Assembly: GCA_963811885.1 (NCBI GenBank)
Contig: CAWETB010000012.1
Location: forward strand, 248,001 to 312,000
DNA: 64,000 nt
Origin: Gaiellasilicea sp963811885
Lineage (GTDB): Bacteria > Actinomycetota > Thermoleophilia > Gaiellales > Gaiellaceae
Direction: 5' to 3'
This document shows positions 55,691 to 64,000 of this stretch, one piece after another; the stretch's first letter is position 1, and every line of letters starts with the position of its first letter. Made by a program: the position numbers and the translations under genes. Below the pieces are notes generated by a model. The model was given only the letters and a program-made list of their open reading frames with translations, did not search any database and was not told the origin of the DNA.

Positions 55691-58543
55691 CTACCCCTCG
55701 GGGTCGGGATCCAGCGGGATCTCCGCCACGATCCTGGTGCCCTGCTCGGGCGGGCTGTCGACCGTGAGCGTGCCCTCCAGCGCCGCGACGCGGTCGGAGA
55801 GCCCGCGCAGCCCCGATCCGTGGGCTGCGTCGGCGCCGCCGATGCCGTCGTCGGCGACCTCGACCCGGGCGCTCGTCTCGTCGCAGCTGACCCGGACCTC
55901 GACGACCGACGCGCGGGCGTACTTGATCACGTTCGCCAGCGCCTCCGCGATCACGTAGTACGCAGCTGCCTCGACGGCCTGCGGCAGCTCGACCGCGGGC
56001 GTGTCGATCTCGACGGGGATCGGCAGCCGGGCGGCGAGCGCTTCGAGCGCCGCGGCGAGGCCCCGGTCGGTGAGGATGGCCGGATGGATGCCGCGAGCGA
56101 GCTCGCGGAGCTCGTCGAGCGCTGCGGCGAGCTCCTCGCGCGCGGACTCGAGCACCGCGTCGGCCGCCGACGGGTCGCTCCCGACCTTCGACTGGGCCAG
56201 GCGCAGCGAGAGTGAGAGCGCGACGAGCCGCTGCTGGGCGCCGTCGTGGAGGTTCCGCTCCAGCCGCCGCCTCGCCTCGTCGCCGGCCTTGACGATCCTG
56301 GCGCGGGAGGCGCGAAGCTCCTCCTCCTGGCGCTTGCGGTCGCTGATGTCCGCGAACAGCGCGAGGTGGCTGATCACGGTGTCGGACGCATCGCGGATCG
56401 GCGCCGCCGAGATCTCGACGTCGATCAGGCTGTCCGTCCTTGCAGAGCCGTTTTCCCTCGACGCCGGTGTAGACCTCTCCGGCGCGGACGCGGACCATCA
56501 GATCGTCGAGGCGCTCGCGCTCGCCGTCCGGGATGTGCCGGAGCGGGCCGCCGATCATCTCGTCCTCCGACCAGCCGAACATGCGCTCGGCGGCGGGGTT
56601 CCACAGCACGATCTGGTCGTCGAGGTTGACCTCGATGCACGGCCACCGGCGATGCCTCGATCGTCGCTCGCAGCCGCTCCTCGCTCGCACGGAGGTCGTG
56701 CTCGCGCATCTCGCGCTCGGTGACGTCGTCACCGCAAACGAGCACGCGCTCGCGGCCGAAGATGTCGACGATCGGCGTCGCCGTCCATTCCATGATCCGC
56801 TCGCCGCCGTCGCTGTGTGATCCAGCGCGAGAGGCGGAGCTGCGGGTCGACGCCGTTGAACGCCGACGCGACGCCGATCGCGCGAAGTAGCGGTCCTCCT
56901 CGTGGAAGAGCTCCCCGAAGCTGCGACCGCGCATCTCCTCGTCCGACCAGCCCATCACCTCGACGAAGGAGTCGTTGACGGCGTCCTCGACGATCTTCGC
57001 CTCGTCGTCGACGACGACCAGCAGGCTCGGTGTGATGTCGGTGACCTTGCTGAGGAAGTCGCGCTCGCGGTCGAGCTCGATCTCGTGCTGCTTGCGCTCG
57101 GTCACGTCGAGCCCGCCGCAGATGATGTTGCGGACGTTGCCGGACTCGTCCAGCAGCGGCGCAGTCGACCACGCGATCACCAGCTCCTCGCCGCGCCGGT
57201 TGACGAACGTGTTCTCCCAGGTGGCGGGTGGGTGGGCCGGGTTCTTCTCGAAGCGCTCGCGCACCGCGTCGCGCTCGGCCGGTCGAGATGAAGACGTCCC
57301 AGAAGTACTCGTGGCGGACGTCCTCGACGTTCTCGAAGCCGCTCGCGCGCTCGCACGCGGTGTTGTAGTTGACGATCCGGCCGTCGGGGTCGAGCGACAT
57401 CAGCAGCGACGGCGCCGTGTTCACGATCGTCTCGAGGAAGGCGAACTGCGCGCGCAGCTCGGCCTGCAGCCGTTCGTTGTCGAGCCAGAGCGCCGCCGCC
57501 GCCGCGACCGCGTCGACGAGCTCGGGCTCGTCCGCGAGCGACGGATCGTGGATGAGCGCTCCGACCAGCTTGCCGTTCCGCCTGACGTCGTGCCGTACGC
57601 GGACGCCGGCTTCGCCCTGGAACGGGCTGCCGTCCGGCAGGACGAGCTGCTCGCGCTCGGGCAGCCAGTAGACGAGGTCGAGCGACGGGTCGCCCAGGGA
57701 GTGGGCGAGCGCGTCCCGGATCGGGATGCCGCGGCCGAGCTCGACGAGCAGGTCGGCGACGCCGCTCCGGGCGAGCCGGCTGCGGAGCACCCCGGCCAGG
57801 AACGCCACCGGCACGAGCGCGAACGTGACCAGGAAGACGAAGTAGAGCGGGTCGGCCGCGTCCTCCGAGACCGTGTCCACGACCAGCTGGACGAAGAGGA
57901 CGACCATGACGAGCGCGCCCGTGCCGAGCACCGGGCCGAGCGCGCGGCGGAGCGCGCCGCGGGCGCGCAGATAGCGCGTGACCACGATCGCGAACACGGC
58001 GACGACGAGCGCGAGCGCCAGCACGCTGACGATGCCGCGGACGAGCGTGTGGGCGGTGTCGCTGCTGGTGACGGCGATCGTGCTCGCACAGCGTCGCGCA
58101 GCTCGAGTCCGGCTGCTCGTCGACCAGCAGCTGCGCGAAGGAGCCGACGAAGACGAGCGTGTACGTGCTCGACGACGAGCCAGAGGTCCCTGCGCCCCTG
58201 GAGCCGGCCGGTCGGGTACGCGAGCAGCAGCTGGACGAACGCGCCCAGCGCGAGGCTGTTCACGAGCACGCCGATCGTGAAGACCCAGTCGTTGTCCGAC
58301 TCGGTCAAGCCGCCGAGGAACCAGAGGTACGCGACGAGGACGAGGAGGAAGCCCGTCCGGTTGTCCGGCCGCCGCCAGAGCGCGATCACGCCCGAGACGA
58401 GGAACGAGAGCCCGACGGTGAGGGCGAGCGAGAGGAACGCGGCCTTGTTCTCGAGGTGGTCGCTCGTGAGGACGAGCCACGGTGCCGATCGCGCCGAGCG
58501 CCAGGCCACCGGCGGCGACGAGGACGAGTGAGCGGGTTCTCAT
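55691..58543 (-). pseudogene. Multi-PAS sensor histidine kinase (NarX/HisKA_3 type), about eight apparent frameshifts
   Basis: The reconstructed protein is about 950 residues. About six to seven N-terminal membrane helices come first (AFLSLALTVGLSFLVSGVIA, GFLLVLVAYLWFLGGL, IVSVLALALVVAVFAIVVTR, PVLGTGALVMVVLFVQLVVD). A GAF-like part and three PAS domains follow (ETIVNTAPSLLMSLDPDGRI; ITPSLLVVVDDEAKIVEDAV; VNLDDQIVLWNPAAERMFGW). The HisKA_3 dimerisation helix RRRLERNLHDGAQQRLVALS carries the His, and an HATPase domain ends the gene. Frame changes lie near 58485, 58170, 58085, 57283, 56878, 56818, 56640 and 56437. It overlaps its receiver gene by 4 bases. Confidence 0.75.
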
Positions 58544-58893
58544 CCGAGCAGGTCGGCCAGAGCAGTCCCGCCAAGCTCATCCTTGGGGATGAAGCCACGG
58601 GCACCGCTCTGCTCGATCAGCCCGCCGTAGTCGGCTGCGTCCCGGCTCGAAACCAAAACGACGGCCGGTGGGCCGCCGTTGAGATTGAGCTCCCGGCAGA
58701 CGGCGAATCCGTCCATGTCCGGCAGCTGCACGTCGAGCAGGATCACGTCCGGCGCGAGCATGCGCGCGGCGGCGATCCCGGAGGAGCCGTCTGCGGCCTC
58801 ACCGACGACCTCGAATCCTTCAGCTTCCAGAATCGCCCGTGCAGAGGCGCGGAAGCTGGGGTGGTCGTCGATGATCACCACGGTGTTGGGCAT
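58540..58893 (-). CDS. Stand-alone receiver-domain response regulator
   Basis: A 117-residue REC domain with no output domain. VVIIDDHPSFRASARAILEA carries the acidic pair, VILLDVQLPDMDGFAVCREL the phosphoacceptor Asp, and GFIPKDELGG the Lys. Its N-terminus is NarL-like (DDHPSFR), but the HTH is absent and the kinase gene begins at the stop codon. The ATG at 58893 has AGGA seven bases upstream; one at 58899 is also possible. It may be a phosphate shuttle or act by protein contact. Confidence 0.88.
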   Translation of the reverse strand: MPNTVVIIDDHPSFRASARAILEAEGFEVVGEAADGSSGIAAARMLAPDVILLDVQLPDMDGFAVCRELNLNGGPPAVVLVSSRDAADYGGLIEQSGARGFIPKDELGGTALADLLG

Positions 58894-58986
58894 GGACATA
58901 TCCTGGCAGAGGCAGGCGATTCCGGAAGTGCGGTAAACCGCACAGTGACGCGTGCGCACACCACATCTCGATCGGGCCGGGGCTGG

Positions 58987-60445
58987 TCAGACGGTTGCAG
59001 GTTCCGCCTCCCGCGCCGCGATCGCCTGCTTCGCCTTGACCGCGAGCCAGAGCTCCATGCGCTGCGCCGGGTCGTCCGGATGGCGCCCGGTCTGCTTGCG
59101 CAGCTGGTCCATCCGGTAGCGGAGCGTGTGCCGGTGGACGCCGAGCCTGTCGGCCGCGTCGCTCCAGCGGCAGCCGCTGTCGAGCAGCGCCGCGAGCGAC
59201 TCGAGCAGCCACGTGTTGTCGGAGGCGGGGCCGAGCACGCGTGCGACGAACGCCTCCAGGGCGGCGCCGGGCAGGCTCAGCAGCAGCTCGAGGGAGCCGA
59301 GATCCTGATAGGAGGCGACCGGCCCGGCGACCGCGTCGAGCGCGGCGCGCGCCTCGAGCAGGCTGCGGCCGAGGCCGGATCCCGACGCGGGACGGCCGAC
59401 GCCGACCCGGGTCCCCGGCGCGGCCTCGACCAGCTCCCTGGCGATCGTGAGCGCATCCTCCTCCAGGTCGGTCTTGACGAGGAAGGCGGCTCGATCGCGG
59501 CGTGAGGCGGAGAGGTACCGCGCGCCGCGGGCGTCGAGCAGCTTGGCCGCCGCGGTGCGGACGTCGTCGCCCCGCTGGGCGCCGACGGCGACCGCGAGGA
59601 GCGCCGCGTAGCGATCCTGCGGGTCGAGCCCGAACGCGGCGATCCGGCGCGCGATCTCGCGCTCGTCGAGCCGGTCGTGCTCGAGGTCCTCGAGGAGGTC
59701 GCCCGCGAGCCGAAGCTCGGCGGCCGAGACTGCATGCCGCCGTGAGAGCTCGAAGGCGAGCGCCGACTGGCCGTGGTGGAGGACGAGGCGGTCGTACTCC
59801 GAGAGCTCGTCGCTGCGGCTTGCCGGCCCGCAGCGACCAGGTCTCGCCGTCGGCCACGACCGGCAGCTCGAGCACGTGCTCGCAGTCGTCGAGCCGTGCG
59901 CTGTGGCGCTCGCCGACGACACGGCCCGCCTCGTCGACGAGCGCCAGCGAGCAGCCGACGTGATCCCCCAGGATCGCCAGCAGCGCCGGTGCTCCCTGGC
60001 CCTCGAGAACGGAGTCCGCGAGCCGCTCGTGCACTTCGAGCGCGCGCTCGAGGCGCGCGAGCTGCGCGTTCGCGAGCCGGGACGAGATCGCCTTCGTCAA
60101 CGCGATGAACGGCACCTCGTACGGGACGGTGACGAGCGGGAAGTCGAGCCGCTCCGCCTCGTCCGCGAGCGCGGCCGGCGGCTCGGCCCAGCCGAAGCCG
60201 ACGCCGAACGCGAGCCCGGCGAGGCCGTGGCCCGCCAGGCGGCGCACGTACTCGCGCTGGGGCCGCGACAGCTCGCCGATGCCGAGTCCCGTCGTGATCA
60301 GCAGCTCGCCTCCCTCGAGCCACGGCGTCGGGTCGGGGAGCTCGGAGACGTGGACCCAGCGGATCGGGTTGTCGGCGCCGGTCGCGCCCGCAGCGAGCTC
60401 CAGCCCGAGGCCCGGCAGGTTCGCGATGTCACGGACGGTCAGCAT
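58987..60445 (-). CDS. PucR family transcriptional regulator, one frameshift
   Basis: An N-terminal PucR domain (LTVRDIANLPGLGLELAAG, then NPIRWVHVSELPDPTPWLEG and GELLITTGLGIG) is followed by a GGDEF-related middle domain and a C-terminal HTH_30 domain, SLAALLDSGCRWSDAADRLG then VHRHTLRYRMDQLRKQTG. PucR-type proteins regulate purine, amino acid and polyamine catabolism. One extra base near 59821 (AAGCCGCAGCG for AAGCGCAGCG) splits it. It is divergent from gabT, so it is the probable regulator of the gabT-pot operon. Confidence 0.88.
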
Positions 60446-60622
60446 CGACTCGGCGGCGCCGCTTGGACGCCACGGCCAAGACGCTACTCCTTGCTCGCGG
60501 CAGGAAGCAAGCAATCACGCAGTACGGCCATGCGCCGCGAGTGCGTCTTTCCGACATCGTGTCGAAGAACGGCGCGCGGCGGTACGACCCCCGGTCCATT
60601 GCGCTCAGCGGTGGCGGCGCGA

Positions 60623-60628
60623 GAGAAT
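60623..60628 (+). promoter_or_regulatory. Possible -10 element of a leaderless gabT transcript
   Basis: GAGAAT lies six bases before the GTG at 60635, at the same spacing as several other genes here, but the hexamer is weak (A2 and T6 only). The 189 bases between pucR and gabT also hold any PucR operator; no clear inverted repeat stands out. Confidence 0.3.
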
Positions 60629-60634
60629 CGCCGC

Positions 60635-61909
60635 GTGTCTCTTCGCGAGCACACGTCCGCAGACGACGTCCTCGAAGCGCGCGAGCGCTTCGTCGCGCGC
60701 GGCGTCGCGACGCCGCGACTCGTGGTCGTGCGCGCCGAGGGCGCGCAGGTCGAGGCCGCCGACGGCACCGTCTACCTCGACTTCGCCGGCGGGATCGCCT
60801 GCCAGAACACGGGTCACGGGTTCGCGCCCGTCGTCGCCGCGATCCACGAGCAGGTCGACCGTTTCCTGCACCAGTGCTTCATGGTCGGCACCTACGAGCC
60901 CTACGTCGAGGTCTGCCGGCGGCTCGCCGACCACTCACCCTGCGCCGGCGAGGCGCAGAAGTCGATCCTCGTCAACTCCGGCGCCGAGGCGATCGAGAAC
61001 GCGGTCAAGATCGCGCGCGCCGCGACCGGCCGGCCCGCCGTCGTCGTCTTCGAGAACGGCTTCCACGGCCGGACGCTGCTGACGATGGCGATGACGAGCA
61101 AGGTGCGCCCGTACAAGGCGGGCTTCGGTCCCTTCCCCGGCGAGGTCTACCGCGCCGCCGCGCCGTACCCCTACCGCGGGATCGACACGGACGCCGCGAT
61201 CGCGTCGCTGGAGCACCTGTTCAAGAGCGAGGTCGAGGCCGAGACGGTCGCCTGTGTCGTGCTCGAGACGGTGCAGGGCGAGGGCGGCTTCATCCCCATG
61301 CCCGGCGACTACCTCGAGCGGCTGCGCGAGCTCTGCGACCGGAACGGGATCCTCTTCGTCGCCGACGAGGTGCAGTCCGGGGTGGGGAGGACGGGGCCGA
61401 TGTGGGCGATCGAGCACAGCGGTGTCGCACCCGACCTGCTCGTGTCGGGGAAGTCGCTCGGCGGCGGGCTGCCGCTGGCTGCGGTCACCGGCCGAGCCGA
61501 GGTCATGGACGCGCCCGGCCCGGGCGGGCTCGGCGGCACGTTCGGCGGCAACCCCGTCGCCTGCGCCGCGGCCGCCGTCGTCCTCGACACGGTCGCCGAG
61601 CCCGAGTTCCGCGCCCGCGCGGACGAGCTCGGCGAGACGCTTCGCGCGCGGCTCGAGGAGATCGCAGGGCGGCACGACGCGATCGGCGAGGTGCGCGGGC
61701 TCGGGCCGATGCTGGCCCTCGAGCTGCGCGAGCAGAGTCCCGACCTCGCCCAGCGGATCACCGCGTCCGCGTTCGAGCGCGGCCTGCTCCTGCTCTCGTG
61801 CGGCCTCTACGGGAACGTTCTGCGGCTGCTGCCGCCGCTCACCGTCACCGACGAGGAGCTCGGGCGCGGCCTCGAGCTGCTCGAGGAGTCGCTTGCCGCC
61901 GCAGGCTGA
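60635..61909 (+). CDS. gabT: 4-aminobutyrate aminotransferase family protein
   Basis: Class III PLP aminotransferase. VYLDFAGGIACQNTGHGFAP begins the fold, ILVNSGAEAIENAVKIARAA binds the cofactor phosphate, FENGFHGRTLLTMAMTSKVR follows, LFVADEVQSGVGRTGPMWA holds the Asp that contacts the pyridine N, and DLLVSGKSLGGGLPLAAVTG carries the Schiff-base Lys (about residue 272). At 424 residues it fits GabT. It moves the amino group of GABA or a related omega-amine to 2-oxoglutarate. With the polyamine transporter behind it, putrescine or GABA use is likely. Confidence 0.93.
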   Translation: MSLREHTSADDVLEARERFVARGVATPRLVVVRAEGAQVEAADGTVYLDFAGGIACQNTGHGFAPVVAAIHEQVDRFLHQCFMVGTYEPYVEVCRRLADHSPCAGEAQKSILVNSGAEAIENAVKIARAATGRPAVVVFENGFHGRTLLTMAMTSKVRPYKAGFGPFPGEVYRAAAPYPYRGIDTDAAIASLEHLFKSEVEAETVACVVLETVQGEGGFIPMPGDYLERLRELCDRNGILFVADEVQSGVGRTGPMWAIEHSGVAPDLLVSGKSLGGGLPLAAVTGRAEVMDAPGPGGLGGTFGGNPVACAAAAVVLDTVAEPEFRARADELGETLRARLEEIAGRHDAIGEVRGLGPMLALELREQSPDLAQRITASAFERGLLLLSCGLYGNVLRLLPPLTVTDEELGRGLELLEESLAAAG

Positions 61910-62930
61910 GATCGACGTCCGCGTCGCCGGGCTGCGCAAGCGCTACGGCGACGTCACTGCGGTCGACGGCGTCGACCTGGAGATCCGGCGCGGCGAGTTC
62001 TTCACCATGCTCGGGCCCTCCGGCTCCGGCAAGACGACGACACTGCGCGTGATCGCGGGCTTCGAGCAGCCGGACGAGGGCAGCGTCGAGCTCGGCGGGA
62101 AGGACGTCTCGAAGCTGCCGCCCTACGCGCGCGACGTCAACACGGTCTTCCAGGACTACGCGCTCTTCCCGCACATGACCGTGCAGGACAACGTCGAGTA
62201 CGGGCTCCGCGTGAAGAAGGTGGCGCGTGCCGAGCGGCGCCAGCGCGCGGCGGAGGCGCTCGCGCTCGTACGGCTCGAGAGCTACGGCGGCCGCAAGCCC
62301 GGGCAGCTCTCCGGCGGTCAGCGCCAGCGCGTCGCGCTCGCCCGCGCGATCGTCAACCGGCCGCAGGCGCTGCTCCTCGACGAGCCGCTCGGCGCGCTCG
62401 ACCTGAAGCTGCGCCAGGAGCTGCAGATCGAGCTGAAGCGGATCCAGCAGGAGCTCGGGATCACCTTCGTCTACGTCACGCACGACCAGGAGGAGGCGCT
62501 GACGATGAGCGACCGCCTGGCCGTGTTCAACGAGGGCCGGATCGAGCAGATCGGCGCCCCGGCCGAGGTCTACGAGCATCCCGCGAGCGAGTTCATCGCC
62601 GGCTTCGTCGGCGTCTCGAACGTGCTCGAGCGCGGCGGCCGCCGCTTCACGGTGCGGCCCGAGAAGATCCGCCTGCTCGGCGACGGGGAGAGCCCGGAGC
62701 CCGGCGGCGTCGTGGAGGAGGGGCGGATCGCGAACGTCGTCTACGTCGGGGCGATCACGCGCTACCACGTCGCGCTCGACGCAGGCGGCGAGCTGATCGC
62801 GGTGAGCCAGAACCTCGAGCGCGGCTCGAGCGAGGTGTTGGAGCGACAGGGAACGCGGATCCGGGCGAGCTGGCTGCCCGAGAACGCATTCACGATCGAG
62901 ACCAAGTCGAACGGAGGAGACGAGGCATGA
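61893..62930 (+). CDS. potA: Spermidine/putrescine-type ABC transporter ATPase
   Basis: A 345-residue ATPase with a TOBE domain. Walker A is GPSGSGKTTTLRVIAG, the Q-loop VFQDYALFPHMTVQDNVEYG, the signature QLSGGQRQRVALARAIV and Walker B ALLLDEPLGALDLKLR. The switch is YVTHDQEEALTMSDRLAVF. The C-terminal regulatory part includes FTVRPEKIRLLGDG. TTG at 61893 lies inside the end of gabT and gives the family N-terminus. Its stop overlaps the binding-protein start by 4 bases. Confidence 0.92.
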   Translation: MPPQAEIDVRVAGLRKRYGDVTAVDGVDLEIRRGEFFTMLGPSGSGKTTTLRVIAGFEQPDEGSVELGGKDVSKLPPYARDVNTVFQDYALFPHMTVQDNVEYGLRVKKVARAERRQRAAEALALVRLESYGGRKPGQLSGGQRQRVALARAIVNRPQALLLDEPLGALDLKLRQELQIELKRIQQELGITFVYVTHDQEEALTMSDRLAVFNEGRIEQIGAPAEVYEHPASEFIAGFVGVSNVLERGGRRFTVRPEKIRLLGDGESPEPGGVVEEGRIANVVYVGAITRYHVALDAGGELIAVSQNLERGSSEVLERQGTRIRASWLPENAFTIETKSNGGDEA

Positions 62931-64000
62931 GCAAGCAGAAAGTCGGACGCTGGGCGGCGGCGCTGCTGGCGACCGGCGTACTGAGCGTCATGGCCGCCGG
63001 CTGCGGCGGCGACGACAACGAGGCAGGCGGCGCGGGCACGACGGCCGGGGAGACGACCGGCGGTACGCCCGAGGGCATGATGCAGACGCTCGGCGAAGGC
63101 GAGGGTCAGGTCAACCTGATCGCCTGGGCCGGCTACGTCGAGGACGGGACCACGGATCCGAAGGTCGACTGGGTGACGGACTTCGAGAAGGAGACCGGCT
63201 GCCAGGTGAACGTCAAGACCGGCAACACGTCGGACGAGATGGTGACCCTGATGCGGACCGGCCAGTACGACGGGGTCTCTGCGTCCGGCGACGCCAGCCT
63301 GCGCCTGATCGCCGCCGGCGACGTCGCGCCCGTGAACCTCGACCTGATCCCGAACTACGAGAACGTGTTCGAGGGCCTGAAGAACCAGCCGCACAACACG
63401 GTCGACGGCGTCTCCTACGGCGTGCCGCACGGCCGCGGGGCGAACCTGCTCCAGTACCGCACGGACGTGGTCAAGCCGGCGCCCGACTCGTGGTCGGTCG
63501 TCTGGGACAAGGGAGATCGCCTACAAGGGCAAGGTGACGGCGTACGACAGCCCGATCTACATCGCCGACGCGGCGGTCTACCTGAAGGCGACGCAGCCGG
63601 ACCTCGGGATCGAGGATCCGTACGAGCTCGACCAGAAGCAGTTCGACGCTGCGGTGGAGCTGCTGAAGCAGCAGCGGCAGAACATCGGCGAGTACTGGTC
63701 GGACTACACGAAGCAGATCGCGGCCTTCACGGGCGGCGAGAGCGTCGTCGGAACGACCTGGCAGGTGATCACGAACGTGCTCGAGGGCGAGAAGGTGCCC
63801 GTCGCCGCCGTCCTGCCGAAGGAGGGCTCGACCGGCTGGTCGGACACGTGGATGATCTCGTCCAAGGCCAAGAACCCGAACTGCATGTACATGTGGATGA
63901 ACCACATCATCTCGCCGAAGGCGAACGCGGCCGCGACCGAGTACTTCGGTGAGGCCCCGTCCTCCAAGGAAGCGTGCTCGATGACCGCCAACAAGGATCA
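62927..64000 (+). CDS. potD: Polyamine ABC transporter substrate-binding lipoprotein, 3' cut by window, one frameshift
   Basis: An exported binding protein of the spermidine/putrescine class. The signal peptide ends in VMAAGCGGDDN, a lipobox with the Cys at about residue 26. The mature protein opens QVNLIAWAGYVEDGTTDPKV, then DWVTDFEKETGCQVNVKTGN and GVPHGRGANLLQYRTDVVKP, which match PotD-like proteins. The frame shifts near 63511 (AAGGGAGATCGCC for AAGGAGATCGCC) and continues TYKGK-like AYKGKVTAYDSPIYIADAAV to the window edge. The permeases are presumably beyond it. Confidence 0.88.

Overview
The window is very GC-rich DNA with dense, head-to-tail genes, many GTG and TTG starts, 4-base stop/start overlaps and several promoters that abut the start codon. 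CarD, a DUF2469 protein, a class III cyclase fused to a LuxR-type regulator, a PucR regulator and OmpR-type operators point to Actinomycetota. A Spo0H-like sigma factor in a Bacillus-like gltX-cysS-rlmB-yacP-sigH block and a compact GluRS suggest a deep branch such as Thermoleophilia (Gaiellales/Solirubrobacterales). The lineage is inference; no rRNA gene is present.

Layout: 1-4.4 kb is a GNAT fragment, a histidine phosphatase, tilS, hpt and ftsH. 4.4-8.7 kb (minus) is a MoxR-DUF58-DUF4129 membrane operon. 8.7-11.4 kb is folP-folB-folK, DUF2469 and coaX. 11.4-18.1 kb is dus (minus), greA, lysS, a Wzz-like protein and clpC. 18.2-25.7 kb is a secreted DUF6351 protein, radA, carD, ispD, a HAD hydrolase, ispF, a GNAT protein and mutY (minus). 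25.9-38.6 kb is a complete L-arabinose/galactose island with two divergent operons: minus araD-zinc dehydrogenase-araB-secreted galM, and plus Tat-exported binding protein-permease-ATPase-SDR-aldo/keto reductase-galK-araA. 38.7-45.4 kb (minus) is a second MoxR-DUF58-VWA operon, a duplicated-repeat secreted protein, an OmpR-type two-component system and a universal stress protein. All four transcription units there carry the same 11-bp-periodic direct repeats. 45.5-49.8 kb is the translation/RNA block ending in sigH and tRNA-Thr(TGT). 49.9-58.9 kb (minus) holds an MmpL-like transporter, a PAP2 protein, a cyclase-REC-HTH fusion, a hydrolase and a PAS histidine kinase with a stand-alone receiver. 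59-64 kb is a PucR regulator divergent from gabT and a polyamine ABC transporter, the last gene cut by the window end.

Many conserved genes are broken by single-base shifts that leave the protein recognisable on both sides. By my count about forty behave as one extra base and about six as one missing base. They are unevenly spread: none is seen from about 26.8 to 47.0 kb, while one MmpL gene carries about ten. A sequencing or assembly cause is the simplest reading, so these genes are annotated end to end with the shift noted rather than as dead genes, except the two worst cases.
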